Below, piece after piece: positions 15,727-24,010 of a DNA stretch of 64,000 nt. The DNA lies in contig NZ_CP042437.1 in NCBI RefSeq assembly GCF_007971525.1, positions 3,100,001-3,164,000 of the forward strand, read 5' to 3'. The translations under genes were made by a program, and so were the position numbers. Positions within the stretch are counted from its first letter, which is position 1. Every line of letters starts with the position of its first letter. Origin of the DNA: Mucilaginibacter ginsenosidivorax (GTDB lineage: Bacteria; Bacteroidota; Bacteroidia; Sphingobacteriales; Sphingobacteriaceae). The notes under the pieces were generated by a model. The model made no database searches, had not been told where the DNA came from, and was given only the letters and a program-made list of their open reading frames with translations.

Positions 15727-16857
15727 ATGATCAATTCCGAAATATCCCCGGCAAACAGCGCGCGTATCCGATCAGTAGATTTTTTACGCGGGGCCATCAT
15801 GGTACTGATGGCTATTGACCATGTTCGCGTTTATTCCGGCATGCCATCTGGTGGCGCCGATCCTGCTATTTTTTTCACCCGCTGGGTTACCCATTTTTGT
15901 GTTTCCGGCTTTGTATTTTTCGCGGGCGCAGCTGCTTTTTTATATGGGCATAAAATCAATAACCCCAATAAGCTCTCCCGCTATTTGTTTACCCGCGGTT
16001 TATTACTGGTGATTCTGGAACTTACGCTAATCCGTTTTTGCTGGTCTTTTAACCTGGATTTTAAGACTTTTATGCTGGCCGGGGTAATATGGATGCTTGG
16101 CTGGTGCATGGTGCTGTTGTCGGGAATTATCCGGTTGTCTTTTCGCGCGGTTTGGATCAGCGGATTGGTGATTATTGCCGCACAACAACTATTTGGCTTG
16201 ATTCCGGCGAGTTGGACCTGGTGGGATTTTTTATATCCAAGGAGCGAAGAAGGGCCCGGTTGGATTCACGTGCTGTATGTATTGGTGCCCTGGATAGGTG
16301 TTATGATGGCGGGGTATGGTTTTGGTAAGCTATTGATTTTTGAACCGGACCGGCGCAACAAACTGTGCCTGCAAATAGGGCTTTCGGCGATAGGTTTGTT
16401 TTTAGTAGCAGGCAGTATAATTGCGGCATCGGGCCATAAAAATAATTTACCTTTTATTCTCCGGTTGCTTAGCCAGCAAAAATATCCGCCATCGCAGCTT
16501 TTTTTGCTGATGACGTTAGGGCCGCTCATAACGTTGGTACCGCTGGCAGAAAAAGCGCAAGGAGTGCTTGCACGTGTCCTGAACACTTTTGGCCGGGTAC
16601 CTTTATTTTATTATATCCTGCACATCGCACTCATCCACCTGCTGGCACTGGGCCTCAATGGTATCCTTTATGGCAGTGGCCACCAGGAGTGGTATAATAC
16701 CGCGCCGTTTACAAATGTACCCGAAGACTATCGCTGGGGTTTGCCATTACTTTACGCTATCTTTATTACTGCCGAGGTGGTGTTGTATTTTGCCTGTAGG
16801 CAATACAGTGTTTACAAAGCTAAACATCCCGAAAAGTTATGGCTTAAATATCTTTAA
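15727..16857 (+). CDS. DUF1624 family membrane protein (acyltransferase-like)
   Basis: This 376-residue protein has about ten hydrophobic segments. The N-terminal signature RSVDFLRGAIMVLMAIDHVR is the hallmark of DUF1624/heparan-alpha-glucosaminide N-acetyltransferase-like proteins, with conserved D and H residues in the first membrane helix. The final part (FGRVPLFYYILHIALIHLLA) resembles acyltransferase-3 type C-termini. It probably transfers an acyl group to a cell-surface sugar, but no substrate gene is adjacent. ATG 15727 is well placed for the family N-terminus. Confidence 0.85.
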   Translation: MINSEISPANSARIRSVDFLRGAIMVLMAIDHVRVYSGMPSGGADPAIFFTRWVTHFCVSGFVFFAGAAAFLYGHKINNPNKLSRYLFTRGLLLVILELTLIRFCWSFNLDFKTFMLAGVIWMLGWCMVLLSGIIRLSFRAVWISGLVIIAAQQLFGLIPASWTWWDFLYPRSEEGPGWIHVLYVLVPWIGVMMAGYGFGKLLIFEPDRRNKLCLQIGLSAIGLFLVAGSIIAASGHKNNLPFILRLLSQQKYPPSQLFLLMTLGPLITLVPLAEKAQGVLARVLNTFGRVPLFYYILHIALIHLLALGLNGILYGSGHQEWYNTAPFTNVPEDYRWGLPLLYAIFITAEVVLYFACRQYSVYKAKHPEKLWLKYL

Positions 16858-16906
16858 AGGGCATTGAAGTAGCAGGCAAACAATGGTTAGATAACAACAG
16901 CAACCG

Positions 16907-17890
16907 ATGATACAACCTTATGAAATGAGCCTTGGCCTGCCCATGGAAGTGGCCAATAAAGTGATATCTACAACCGATAAAGTGTGGCAAATTTTAACGG
17001 CCAGCCGTGAAGGTAACCTGGAAGCGGTAAAACGACTGGTGGATGAGTGCCCCGAATTGATATATGCGCAATATAATTACACCCCGCCCATACATTTTGC
17101 GGCACGCGAGGGGCATACCGAATTGGTGAGGTACCTGCTTAAGCAAGGTGCCCACGACAGCAATTATAAAACTTACCCTTTTTTGGAACGCCTTGAACTT
17201 ATGGCCGACAGAGGGCATGATGAGATTGTAGATTTGCTAAACGACTATGCAACACATCCCGAACGCCAAAAATATTTTGGCGATAATGGTAAGATATTTT
17301 TTAACAGGACACCATTACAACTTGAGTTTGAAAAAGCAGTTTATGACGGGGATATTGAACACACCGCCCGTATATTGAAGGATAACCCCGAGTTTGCACC
17401 GGATGAAACTTATTTTTGGGGTGAAGGAATATTAACTTTTGCAGCCAAGGTAAACAACCGGCCCATGGCAGATGTGCTCCTGAGCTATGGAGCGAAAGTT
17501 CCTGATATTTTAAAATGGACACAAAAATATTACTTCGAGCGCATAGATGGAGCAACGTATATGATGGAGAATGGGATGAGTCCCAATACCATGAGTTGGC
17601 ACCATGTTACCATATTACACGATATGGCTCAAAAAGGAGATTTGGCTAAGGCCGAACTGCTGTTAAAACACGGCGCTAATATCAATGCGCTTGATGAAGA
17701 GTACCAATCAACACCACTGGGGATGGCGGCAAGGTGGGGGCATTTTGATATGGCCGGCTATTTGCTAAAACAAGGGGCCGATCCCAACAAATCCGGCGCG
17801 CCATGGTCTGCGCCGCTGGCTTGGGCCATACGTAAGGGGCATTCCGAAATAGAAGGTTTGTTAAGGCAGTACGGGGCAATTGATATATAA
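16907..17890 (+). CDS. Ankyrin-repeat protein
   Basis: This 327-residue protein has no signal peptide. Ankyrin consensus units are visible at the start (GNLEAVKRLVDECPELI, PPIHFAAREGHTELVRYLLKQGA) and end (GDLAKAELLLKHGANINALD, TPLGMAARWGHFDMAGYLLKQGADPN, APLAWAIRKGHSEIEGLLRQYGA). The middle is more degenerate. Ankyrin repeats mediate protein binding; the partner is unknown. It stands alone about 50 bp after the DUF1624 gene and might be co-transcribed with it. Confidence 0.9.
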   Translation: MIQPYEMSLGLPMEVANKVISTTDKVWQILTASREGNLEAVKRLVDECPELIYAQYNYTPPIHFAAREGHTELVRYLLKQGAHDSNYKTYPFLERLELMADRGHDEIVDLLNDYATHPERQKYFGDNGKIFFNRTPLQLEFEKAVYDGDIEHTARILKDNPEFAPDETYFWGEGILTFAAKVNNRPMADVLLSYGAKVPDILKWTQKYYFERIDGATYMMENGMSPNTMSWHHVTILHDMAQKGDLAKAELLLKHGANINALDEEYQSTPLGMAARWGHFDMAGYLLKQGADPNKSGAPWSAPLAWAIRKGHSEIEGLLRQYGAIDI

Positions 17891-18007
17891 AATATATCCA
17901 GTTGAACTTGTAATCTGCGTCTTTGGAAAACCTTACCGGCTTACTAAAGCTTTAGTCGACTTGAAATTATCCTTGAACAACGGGCGACAGCAGATTAAAA
18001 AACGGGA

Positions 18008-18223
18008 TCATTTTCCTTTTTGAATAACTGGATAGTCGGCCCTTGTTGTTTTATCTGTGATATTTTTAATCAGTTCGTCCAGCTCATTGGCCGAGGACAT
18101 GAGATATTCAAACATCTTTTCTCTTTCGTCGTTATGTCCCGATAATTCTTTAACCAGCGGCAATAGCCCCATAATCCTGGCCAAAGGGGCGCGGACCACG
18201 TGCGACTGGATCCGTGAGATCAA
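18008..18223 (-). pseudogene. Remnant of a histidine kinase dimerisation (HisKA) domain
   Basis: About 71 codons read RIQSHVVRAPLARIMGLL then a helix with EYLMSSANELDELIKNITDK, which is a HisKA four-helix unit with its phospho-acceptor histidine (QSHVVRAP). There is no PAS or sensor part upstream, a TAA lies just before the readable segment, and no ATP-binding domain follows. The piece is therefore best called a decayed fragment of a PAS-type kinase common in this family. A PAS-only fragment follows at 18446 on the other strand. A functional short phospho-relay protein is possible but less likely. Confidence 0.65.
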
Positions 18224-18445
18224 TTATGCACCGCCCTTTTATCAACAACCTATTTTGACTATTGGGATTGCTTAGTATGTAAAAAAACGTTAAGAAATAG
18301 TCAATTAAAGAGGCCTCTTTTTAACCAAAACGGCCTCCGCTAAACCTATGGGCAAGTTATTGCGTACAAGATAAGCAATAGTGGCTTTTTTTACAGTTTC
18401 TGAAAAAAGCCATTATAGTGATTTAACCCAACGTGTTTATTATCA

Positions 18446-18859
18446 ATGAGTTTTTTAAACGACCCGCTATTCAAAGCTTTATTTTTTACGGATACGCCCC
18501 GGATAATATTAAAGGCCGATGCACCAAATTTCACCATATTAACCTATAACGAGGCTTATATGAAAGCAACCTATACGCATTACCGCAATATTGTCGGGTG
18601 GTATTTATGGGAGGCCTTTGACCCAAAACATGCAGGCAGCGATGGGGATAAATTTTTGCTCGATACACTTACGCGCGCAGTTGTAAACAATGAAACTATT
18701 GTAACACCGCCCTTCCACTATAATATTCCATCGGCTAATCCCGATATAATAGTTGAAAGCTGGTGGCAACTGGATATAATTCCTATTGCAGGAAAAAACA
18801 AGAAGCCTGCATTTTTATTATTAACAACAAATAACATTACCGATAAAATAATAACCTAA
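18446..18859 (+). CDS. PAS-domain-only protein, probably a truncated sensor kinase
   Basis: The 137 residues form one PAS-like domain: FTDTPRIILKADAPNFTILTYNEAYM at the start and SWWQLDIIPI...AFLLLTTNNITDK at the end. In family kinases this PAS unit is followed by coiled-coil, HisKA and HATPase parts; here the frame stops at ITDKIIT. It may be the N-terminal remnant of a kinase, or a stand-alone ligand-binding protein. The 18224-18445 gap upstream shows only a short AGAGGCCTCTTT hairpin and no gene. Confidence 0.6.
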   Translation: MSFLNDPLFKALFFTDTPRIILKADAPNFTILTYNEAYMKATYTHYRNIVGWYLWEAFDPKHAGSDGDKFLLDTLTRAVVNNETIVTPPFHYNIPSANPDIIVESWWQLDIIPIAGKNKKPAFLLLTTNNITDKIIT

Positions 18860-19032
18860 TAAAGTAAGCCCAGGCTTAGATTACTGAATAAATAACCGCG
18901 ATAAAAGGCCCGTTAGCAGTATCCGTCGATAGATTCGGGCTGTTCATCGATGCTTTTATTTATTTAATGATGGTTGTTGTATGTTAGCAGTGCAAATCGG
19001 GGCGCACGCCCTATTGTGATAAGGTTTAGGTA

Positions 19033-19069
19033 AAGGCCTCTGAGCTGCGAGAGCAAAGAGGCTTTTTTT
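19033..19069 (+). terminator. Rho-independent terminator
   Basis: GCCTCT (19036-19041) pairs with AGAGGC (19057-19062), followed by seven T. It separates the PAS fragment from the AraC-type gene. The rest of 18860-19132 shows nothing else. Confidence 0.75.
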
Positions 19070-19132
19070 ATGCCTTCATTTCCCTGGTTAAAAGCCGGCC
19101 CCGATATCTTTAAATAAAGTAATTTTATCGCC

Positions 19133-19693
19133 ATGAAGCTATATATAAAAAATATGGTGTGCAGCAGGTGCAAAATGGTTGTAAGAAGTGAGCTTGAAAA
19201 AGCAGGCCTGCAGGTACTTGGTGTTGAACTGGGCGAAGTTGAAATTAAAAACCCGCCAACAAACCTGCAGCAAATGAAACTGACAGCGTCGTTAAAGCAA
19301 CTGGGGTTTGAATTAATTGACGATCAGAAAAGTCGCCTGATTGAACAAATTAAAACGACCATCATCGGGCAAGTGCATTATGCAGATGCGCCTGCGCCTT
19401 TAAAACTTTCGGCTATACTGGCAGATAAGCTTAATTACGACTATGGATATCTTAGTAACCTTTTTTCGGAAGTAGAGGGTTCAACTATCGAGAAATATTA
19501 TATCAACCAAAGGACCGAAAAAGTTAAAGAGCTGTTGGTTTATAACGAGCTTAGCCTTTCGCAAATTGCTTTCCAACTGGGTTATAGCAGCGTGGCGTAT
19601 TTATCGAGCCAGTTTAAACAGGTTACCGGGATGACACCATCGGCATTTAAAAAACTGCAGGGTAACAAACGAAAAAATATCGAAGACCTGTAA
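19133..19693 (+). CDS. AraC-type regulator with N-terminal HMA-like metal-binding domain
   Basis: This 186-residue protein starts with MKLYIKNMVCSRCKMVVR, an HMA-like fold with the C-x-x-C metal-binding pair in CSRC. The C-terminal half (about 85-180) is an AraC DNA-binding domain with YGYLSNLFSEVEG and LSLSQIAFQLGYSSVAYLSSQFK. It probably senses a soft or heavy metal ion directly and controls the next gene, whose product also starts with an HMA domain. A 24-bp imperfect dyad (19717-19740) lies between them. This fused metal-AraC design recurs in Bacteroidota; the specific metal cannot be read from sequence. Confidence 0.85.
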   Translation: MKLYIKNMVCSRCKMVVRSELEKAGLQVLGVELGEVEIKNPPTNLQQMKLTASLKQLGFELIDDQKSRLIEQIKTTIIGQVHYADAPAPLKLSAILADKLNYDYGYLSNLFSEVEGSTIEKYYINQRTEKVKELLVYNELSLSQIAFQLGYSSVAYLSSQFKQVTGMTPSAFKKLQGNKRKNIEDL

Positions 19694-19716
19694 ATATCAT
19701 AAAACATAGCTATAAT

Positions 19717-19753
19717 ACCGTAAGTGCATAAACTGTCGGTGGCGGTAAATTTG
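19717..19753 (+). promoter_or_regulatory. Dyad operator and promoter of the HMA/MauE gene
   Basis: ACCG-TA-AGT-GCATAA-ACT-GT-CGGT (19717-19740) is an imperfect palindrome. It is directly followed by a perfect -7 element TAAATTTG (19746-19753). The dyad covers the place of the -33 element, as for an activator or MerR-style site. Binding by the AraC-type regulator is inferred. Confidence 0.6.
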
Positions 19754-19779
19754 TGTCAGTTAATTTATTAGCAATTATC

Positions 19780-20517
19780 ATGACACATACCTATAATATT
19801 ACCGGCATGACCTGTACCGGCTGCCGGGCTAAAGTTCAAAGCCTGTTATCGCAGGTAAATCATATTCAAAAAGTGGATATTTCCCTTGCCGAAGGAACGG
19901 CTGATATTACCATGAACCGACACGTTGCCACCGCTGATTTGCAAGAAGCACTTGCCGCCTATCCAAAATATCAGATAACGGATACTGCGCCGCATCACCC
20001 GGATACGTTAGCCATTGTTGACAATACCGGGAATAAAACCTGGCTGCAAACATACAAACCCATCCTGCTCATTTTTGGATACATTACTGTGGTCGCTTTT
20101 ATAGCTGGTTATCATGCAAAAAGCTTTGATATAATGACTGCGATGCGCATTTTTATGAGCGGCTTTTTCCTGGTGTTTTCTTTTTTTAAATTACTGGATG
20201 TTGAAGGCTTTGCCGATAGTTATGCCATGTATGATGTTGTTGCCCGTAAATGGCACGGCTGGGGGCGCTTGTATGTTTTTATTGAACTGGGATTAGGCCT
20301 GGCATTCGCGTTTAATTTTACGCCATATATAGTTAATATCGTTACTATCGTAATAATGTCTATAAGTTTGATTGGCGTGTTAAAAAGCGTGGTCAGTAAG
20401 CAGCAAATCAGGTGTGCATGCCTTGGCGCGGTATTTAACCTGCCTATGAGCACGGTTACCATTATTGAAGATGGATTGATGATAGCAATGGGGGTTACTA
20501 TGCTTTTGATTTTATAA
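19780..20517 (+). CDS. HMA-domain plus MauE/DoxX-like membrane protein
   Basis: The product has 245 residues from ATG 19780; the frame is open from a GTG at 19753 inside the promoter, which is rejected. The N-terminal HMA domain has GMTCTGCRAKVQ with the C-x-x-C pair. The C-terminal part has four hydrophobic segments: PILLIFGYITVVAFIAGYH, IFMSGFFLVFSFFKLLDVEG, LYVFIELGLGLAFAFN and IVNIVTIVIMSISLIGV. This resembles MauE/methylamine-utilisation-type membrane proteins. A further cysteine pair, RCACLGAVFNLP, may take part in metal or thiol chemistry. It probably handles a metal cation at the membrane under control of the AraC gene. It is not a P-type ATPase. Confidence 0.8.
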   Translation: MTHTYNITGMTCTGCRAKVQSLLSQVNHIQKVDISLAEGTADITMNRHVATADLQEALAAYPKYQITDTAPHHPDTLAIVDNTGNKTWLQTYKPILLIFGYITVVAFIAGYHAKSFDIMTAMRIFMSGFFLVFSFFKLLDVEGFADSYAMYDVVARKWHGWGRLYVFIELGLGLAFAFNFTPYIVNIVTIVIMSISLIGVLKSVVSKQQIRCACLGAVFNLPMSTVTIIEDGLMIAMGVTMLLIL

Positions 20518-20547
20518 CTTAATAGTAAATTAAATACCGATGAAATA

Positions 20548-20859
20548 ATGCATGGGGATAACCGGGTTAACAATATCAAGTGCGGCAGTTTTTTGTTACA
20601 AGACTACTTCCGGATTACGGGCCGGGGGCTTGTAGTTGCCGGGGAACTTGTTGACGGCACCATAAGTCCGGGCAACCTTATTTGTATTTGCCACCTGATT
20701 ATTAAAGTTAAAAGCGTAGAATTCGTTAGGCGGTCAGGCGGAGAGCTTATCGGCTTGATGTTGGATATAGCCGACGATAAAGGGATAGAAATCCTGGTGG
20801 ATAAACTAAAAGATGAGCTTGCTCATGAAAAACATCCTGCTTATTTAATATTAGCTTAA
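20548..20859 (+). CDS. Small protein resembling EF-Tu domain 2 (translation-factor beta-barrel)
   Basis: This 103-residue protein starts 30 nt after the HMA/MauE gene. The middle (FRITGRGLVVAGELVDGTIS, PGNLI, then VKSVEFVRR...GELIGLMLD) follows the beta-barrel pattern of domain 2 of translational GTPases, without any GTP-binding motif. Stand-alone copies annotated as hypothetical occur in Sphingobacteriaceae as far as I recall. The function is unknown. It may be co-transcribed with the metal cassette, but no link is evident. Confidence 0.65.
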   Translation: MHGDNRVNNIKCGSFLLQDYFRITGRGLVVAGELVDGTISPGNLICICHLIIKVKSVEFVRRSGGELIGLMLDIADDKGIEILVDKLKDELAHEKHPAYLILA

Positions 20860-21049
20860 AATCAATCGTTTTTAATATTAATAATAGTATTTTCACGCTA
20901 ATAAATCGATTTTATTGGTCGTTACCCAGGTAACGCACTTACCGGATATTAAAACCCAGGCCTTTGTTGTCATGTTTACGGGGTGACAATAATTACACGT
21001 TTAATCGCTTAAGCGATAATTAATTAAATCACCCATTATTAACCGCTAT

Positions 21050-21800
21050 ATGCATAGAGGGACAACCGATGAGCTTATCATCGCCAACAAAGAACTGGCA
21101 TACCAAAATACCGAGAAAGAGAAACGCGCCGGTGAATTACTCGTGGCAAACAACGAATTAGCCTATCAAAACTCCGAAAAAGAGAAACGTGCGGCCGAAC
21201 TTGCCATCGCAAATAACGAGTTAGCCTATCAAAACGCCGAAAAAGAGAAACGTGCAAACGAGTTGATTATCGCCAATAAGGAGCTGGCCTACCAAAATTC
21301 CGAGAAAGAACAAAGGGCTGCTGAATTGGTGATTGCCAACAACGAGCTCAAATTCCAAAACCAGGAAAAACAAAACCGGGCGGAGGAGTTAAATATTGCC
21401 AACCTTGAACTGGCTTTTCAAAATTCCGAGAAGGAGAACCGGGCGGCTGAATTGATCATAGCCAACGATGAACTGAAATTTCAGAACCAGGAAAAACAAA
21501 ACCGCGCCGAGGAGCTGGAAACGGCGTATAACAAAATAAAAAAAACTGAAGAGTTTTTAAAAGAATACATCTTTGCGCTGGAGAAAATGATGTTTTTGAC
21601 CCATCATAAAGTACGCCAACCGGTTGCCAACATTTTAGGCATTTCCCAAATTCTTAACCAGTTCTTGCGTTCGCCCGCTACCTTAAAAAAAAATGGTTGG
21701 ATATATGGAGACTTCAGCCATCGCACTCGATGATTTTACAAAAGAACTAACCGTTTTTGTGAGTGAACTGGAAAAGAAGGGAAAAAGCAACGGGGGTTAA
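21050..21800 (+). pseudogene. Coiled-coil histidine-kinase-like protein interrupted by +1 in an A9 tract
   Basis: The intact frame (21050-21733) holds seven tandem 21-residue units of the form AN-ELAYQN-EKEKRAAEL--, each three heptads of coiled coil. A HisKA-like segment MMFLTHHKVRQPVANILG follows. At 21686-21694 the run TTAAAAAAAAATGG has nine A; the frame then reads 14 more codons and stops. With eight A the next frame continues as MVGYMETSAIALDDFTKELT... to a TAA at 21798-21800, the expected end of this protein family. The gene lacks a HATPase domain either way. The frameshift may be a real mutation, slippage-controlled expression, or a sequencing error in a homopolymer. Confidence 0.75.
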
Positions 21801-21914
21801 GTTATCTGTTTTACAAAACCACATTAAAAAATCCGGCGAAATAAAACTATAGCCTTTTATAAGGCGTTAATGTGCGTGCCCGCGGTAATAGCCGATAGCT
21901 CAAGCTAATGGGTG

Positions 21915-22145
21915 TTACATCCTAAATCTTAAGGAAACCGATCTGCCTAAAGCTTGCGCCAGTTCAGGATCAATCAGCGGGCCATTCCCCTGCTGTATCC
22001 ATACACTTCGTTCATCTTTTTGAAGGGTGATTGTTTCGCCGTTAAGTAAAATTTCAAGTTCGCTGGTAGTCTTGTTTATTGGCGATGTGTTGACCTGGTA
22101 AACAAGGTCGGTATCGTTGTACGTTATTCTTAGTGGCAGTCCCAT
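21915..22145 (-). CDS. Hypothetical protein, 76 residues
   Basis: I do not recognise this family. From ATG 22145 it reads MGLPLRITYNDTDLVYQVN..., a small acidic, probably beta-rich protein with ELEILLNGETITLQKDERSV and a C-terminal SVSLRFRM. A longer frame to 22196 exists. No signal peptide or membrane segment is present. It lies between the broken kinase-like gene and a receiver-domain gene, without obvious operon partners. Confidence 0.55.
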   Translation of the reverse strand: MGLPLRITYNDTDLVYQVNTSPINKTTSELEILLNGETITLQKDERSVWIQQGNGPLIDPELAQALGRSVSLRFRM

Positions 22146-22276
22146 CTGTGTCTTCTCTCCGGGTAAATATACAAATCCAATAGTCCAAAAAGGCAAAAAG
22201 ATGATACAATGATGGCAATCTTATGGTAAGTACCTAAGGTATAGTTCATTAAAAAATAACATAAAAATGTTGCTTG

Positions 22277-22642
22277 TTAAGCTGCCAGCTGGTATTCTAC
22301 CTTTTCAATCAGGTTGTTGATGCCAAATGGTTTCAATAGCACATCATCGGGTGCGCCTTTTTGGTTTAGCGCTGTGCCAACATCTTCACCTGGCAGGCAG
22401 ATGATTACCGGCAGGTTTTTAGTGTTCCGGTTAAGCTTTATTAACTTGCAAATCTCCAGGCTATCCAAACCCGGTAACAATACGTCCAGAATTACCAGGT
22501 CTGGATGGGAGGTCTTAATTTCGGCAAAAATATTACCGGCATCATGAAACGATACCACATCATATCCGTTGGCGGTTAAAATATAGGTCATTACCTCTAT
22601 CATTAACTCGTTGTTATCAACTATCAATATTTTCTTTGCCAT
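22277..22642 (-). CDS. Single-domain response regulator (receiver) with altered active site
   Basis: The product has 121 residues from the ATG at 22642 (or 22648). The receiver fold is clear: KILIVDNNELMIEV, phospho-acceptor Asp in LVILDVLLPG, and Lys in DVLLKPFG. Two features are unusual. The acidic pair at the start is D-N rather than D-D or D-E, and the conserved Ser/Thr after strand 4 is replaced in PVIICLPGED by Cys. There is no output domain. It may relay or sequester phosphate, or be degenerate. Kinase-like fragments lie within 5 kb but no full partner kinase is adjacent. Confidence 0.85.
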   Translation of the reverse strand: MAKKILIVDNNELMIEVMTYILTANGYDVVSFHDAGNIFAEIKTSHPDLVILDVLLPGLDSLEICKLIKLNRNTKNLPVIICLPGEDVGTALNQKGAPDDVLLKPFGINNLIEKVEYQLAA

Positions 22643-22810
22643 ACTCATTTCAATCCCCTTCGGCTTAACAAGTGCAAAGCGCATGCCATTGATTAACTTA
22701 CAGTTAAACCCGACTTTCGATAAGTGAAAGGTGTATAGATTATGATATAATTTTAACATATTTTACAATAATTGCCCGCAGTTTTTCGGGGCTTAATAAA
22801 TGAGTTTTGT

Positions 22811-22818
22811 TACATTTG
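22811..22818 (+). promoter_or_regulatory. -7 promoter element of the LacI-type gene
   Basis: TACATTTG matches TAnnTTTG exactly, 28 nt before the start codon at 22847. A clear -33 TTTG at the right distance is not seen. Confidence 0.45.
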
Positions 22819-22846
22819 GCTGGATAAAAGATTTACGAGATAATAA

Positions 22847-23857
22847 ATGGATATTGTTAATATAAAGAAACTGGCGAAGGAGCTTAATATTTCTACGTCA
22901 ACTATCTCAAGGGCATTTAACGGCAGCCCTGATATTAATAAGGATACCAAAGAACGTATACTTGCCTTTGCCAAAGAGCATAATTTTTTACCCAACCATT
23001 ATGCCAGTAATTTAAGGGATAAAAAAACTAAAACACTGGCCGTTATCATCCCCGAGATAGCCAACGATTTTTTTTCGCAAGCCATAAACGGGATTGAAGA
23101 GGTGGCCCGTAAAAAAGGCTTTTATATTTTACTTTACCGTACAGATGATGTTTTTGAAAAGGAAGTATCGTTTGTAAATTACCTCAATAATGGCAAGGTT
23201 GATGGCATCATCATGTCGGTATCCGGCGAGGCAAACGACCATAATTATCTGCGCCAGCTGGAGTCGAAAAATGTTCCGGTTGTGTTTTTTGATAGGGTAT
23301 ATGAAGATATTGATGCAGCCAAAGTAACCACCAACGACTACGATAGTAGCTTTGATGCCACAGAGCATTTGCTGCAAACCGGTTGCCGAAGGATAGCCTA
23401 CCTGGTGGTAAACAAAAGTATTTCTATTGGGCAGGTGCGTATGCAGGGTTATATGGATGCACTTAAAAAGCACAATGTAGTCTTTGACGATGAACTGGTT
23501 ATTGATTGCAGTAATGACGAGAAAGTAAACTACAAGATATTGACCAAGGTGTTACAGGAAATAAAGCCCGATGGGATTTTTAGCTCGGTAGAGCGTTTGG
23601 CATTTGCCACATATTACGTTTGCAATGACCTGGCGATTGACATTCCGAAGCAATTGAAAATAGTTAGTTTTTCCAGTTTGGGGATTGCCCCTTTGCTAAG
23701 CCCAGCACTATCAACCATTACCCAGCCCGCCTACGAAATGGGCATTAAGGCCGCCAACCTGCTATTTGAAGCATTGGAGCACAAGGCCGCCACAAACCAT
23801 AAGCGGCATGTGGTTTTAAAATCCAAATTGTTTATCAGGAGGAGTTCTGGTGAGTAG
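22847..23857 (+). CDS. LacI-family transcriptional regulator
   Basis: This 336-residue protein has an N-terminal helix-turn-helix (IKKLAKELNISTSTISRAFN, about 6-25). A type-1 periplasmic-binding fold follows (KTLAVIIPEIANDFFSQAINGIEE to the C-terminus, with VFFDRVYEDI and the DGIFSS stretch). LacI proteins usually control nearby sugar-uptake or glycosidase genes, but none is present here, so the gene is an orphan in its context. The effector is unknown. Its stop codon is immediately followed by a large inverted repeat. Confidence 0.93.
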   Translation: MDIVNIKKLAKELNISTSTISRAFNGSPDINKDTKERILAFAKEHNFLPNHYASNLRDKKTKTLAVIIPEIANDFFSQAINGIEEVARKKGFYILLYRTDDVFEKEVSFVNYLNNGKVDGIIMSVSGEANDHNYLRQLESKNVPVVFFDRVYEDIDAAKVTTNDYDSSFDATEHLLQTGCRRIAYLVVNKSISIGQVRMQGYMDALKKHNVVFDDELVIDCSNDEKVNYKILTKVLQEIKPDGIFSSVERLAFATYYVCNDLAIDIPKQLKIVSFSSLGIAPLLSPALSTITQPAYEMGIKAANLLFEALEHKAATNHKRHVVLKSKLFIRRSSGE

Positions 23858-24010
23858 TTGATTGGGTTAAGTGGTGAGCGGTTGATTGAGTTGGATTAAG
23901 TTGATTGAGTTAGATTAAGTTAATCGGATTAAGTCATAAACTTCATCAAGCTTTCCAAACCCTGTCACCCACTTAACCCAATCAACTTAATCAACCACTC
24001 ACCAACTTAA
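23848..24010. repeat. Large imperfect inverted repeat of TTGATT/TTAAG words between convergent genes
   Basis: The left arm is rich in GGTTGATTGAGTT and GATTAAGTT; the right arm reads CACTTAACCCAATCAA then CTTAATCAACCACTCACC. The two halves pair over about 35 bp with interruptions. The repeat overlaps the last codons of the LacI gene and of the nitroreductase and could act as a bidirectional terminator. Confidence 0.75.

Noticed and set aside
21050..21800. A programmed -1 ribosomal frameshift with a stimulatory pseudoknot
   Set aside because: The A9 run alone explains a shift by slippage or mutation; no clear stem-loop at the right distance downstream was found.
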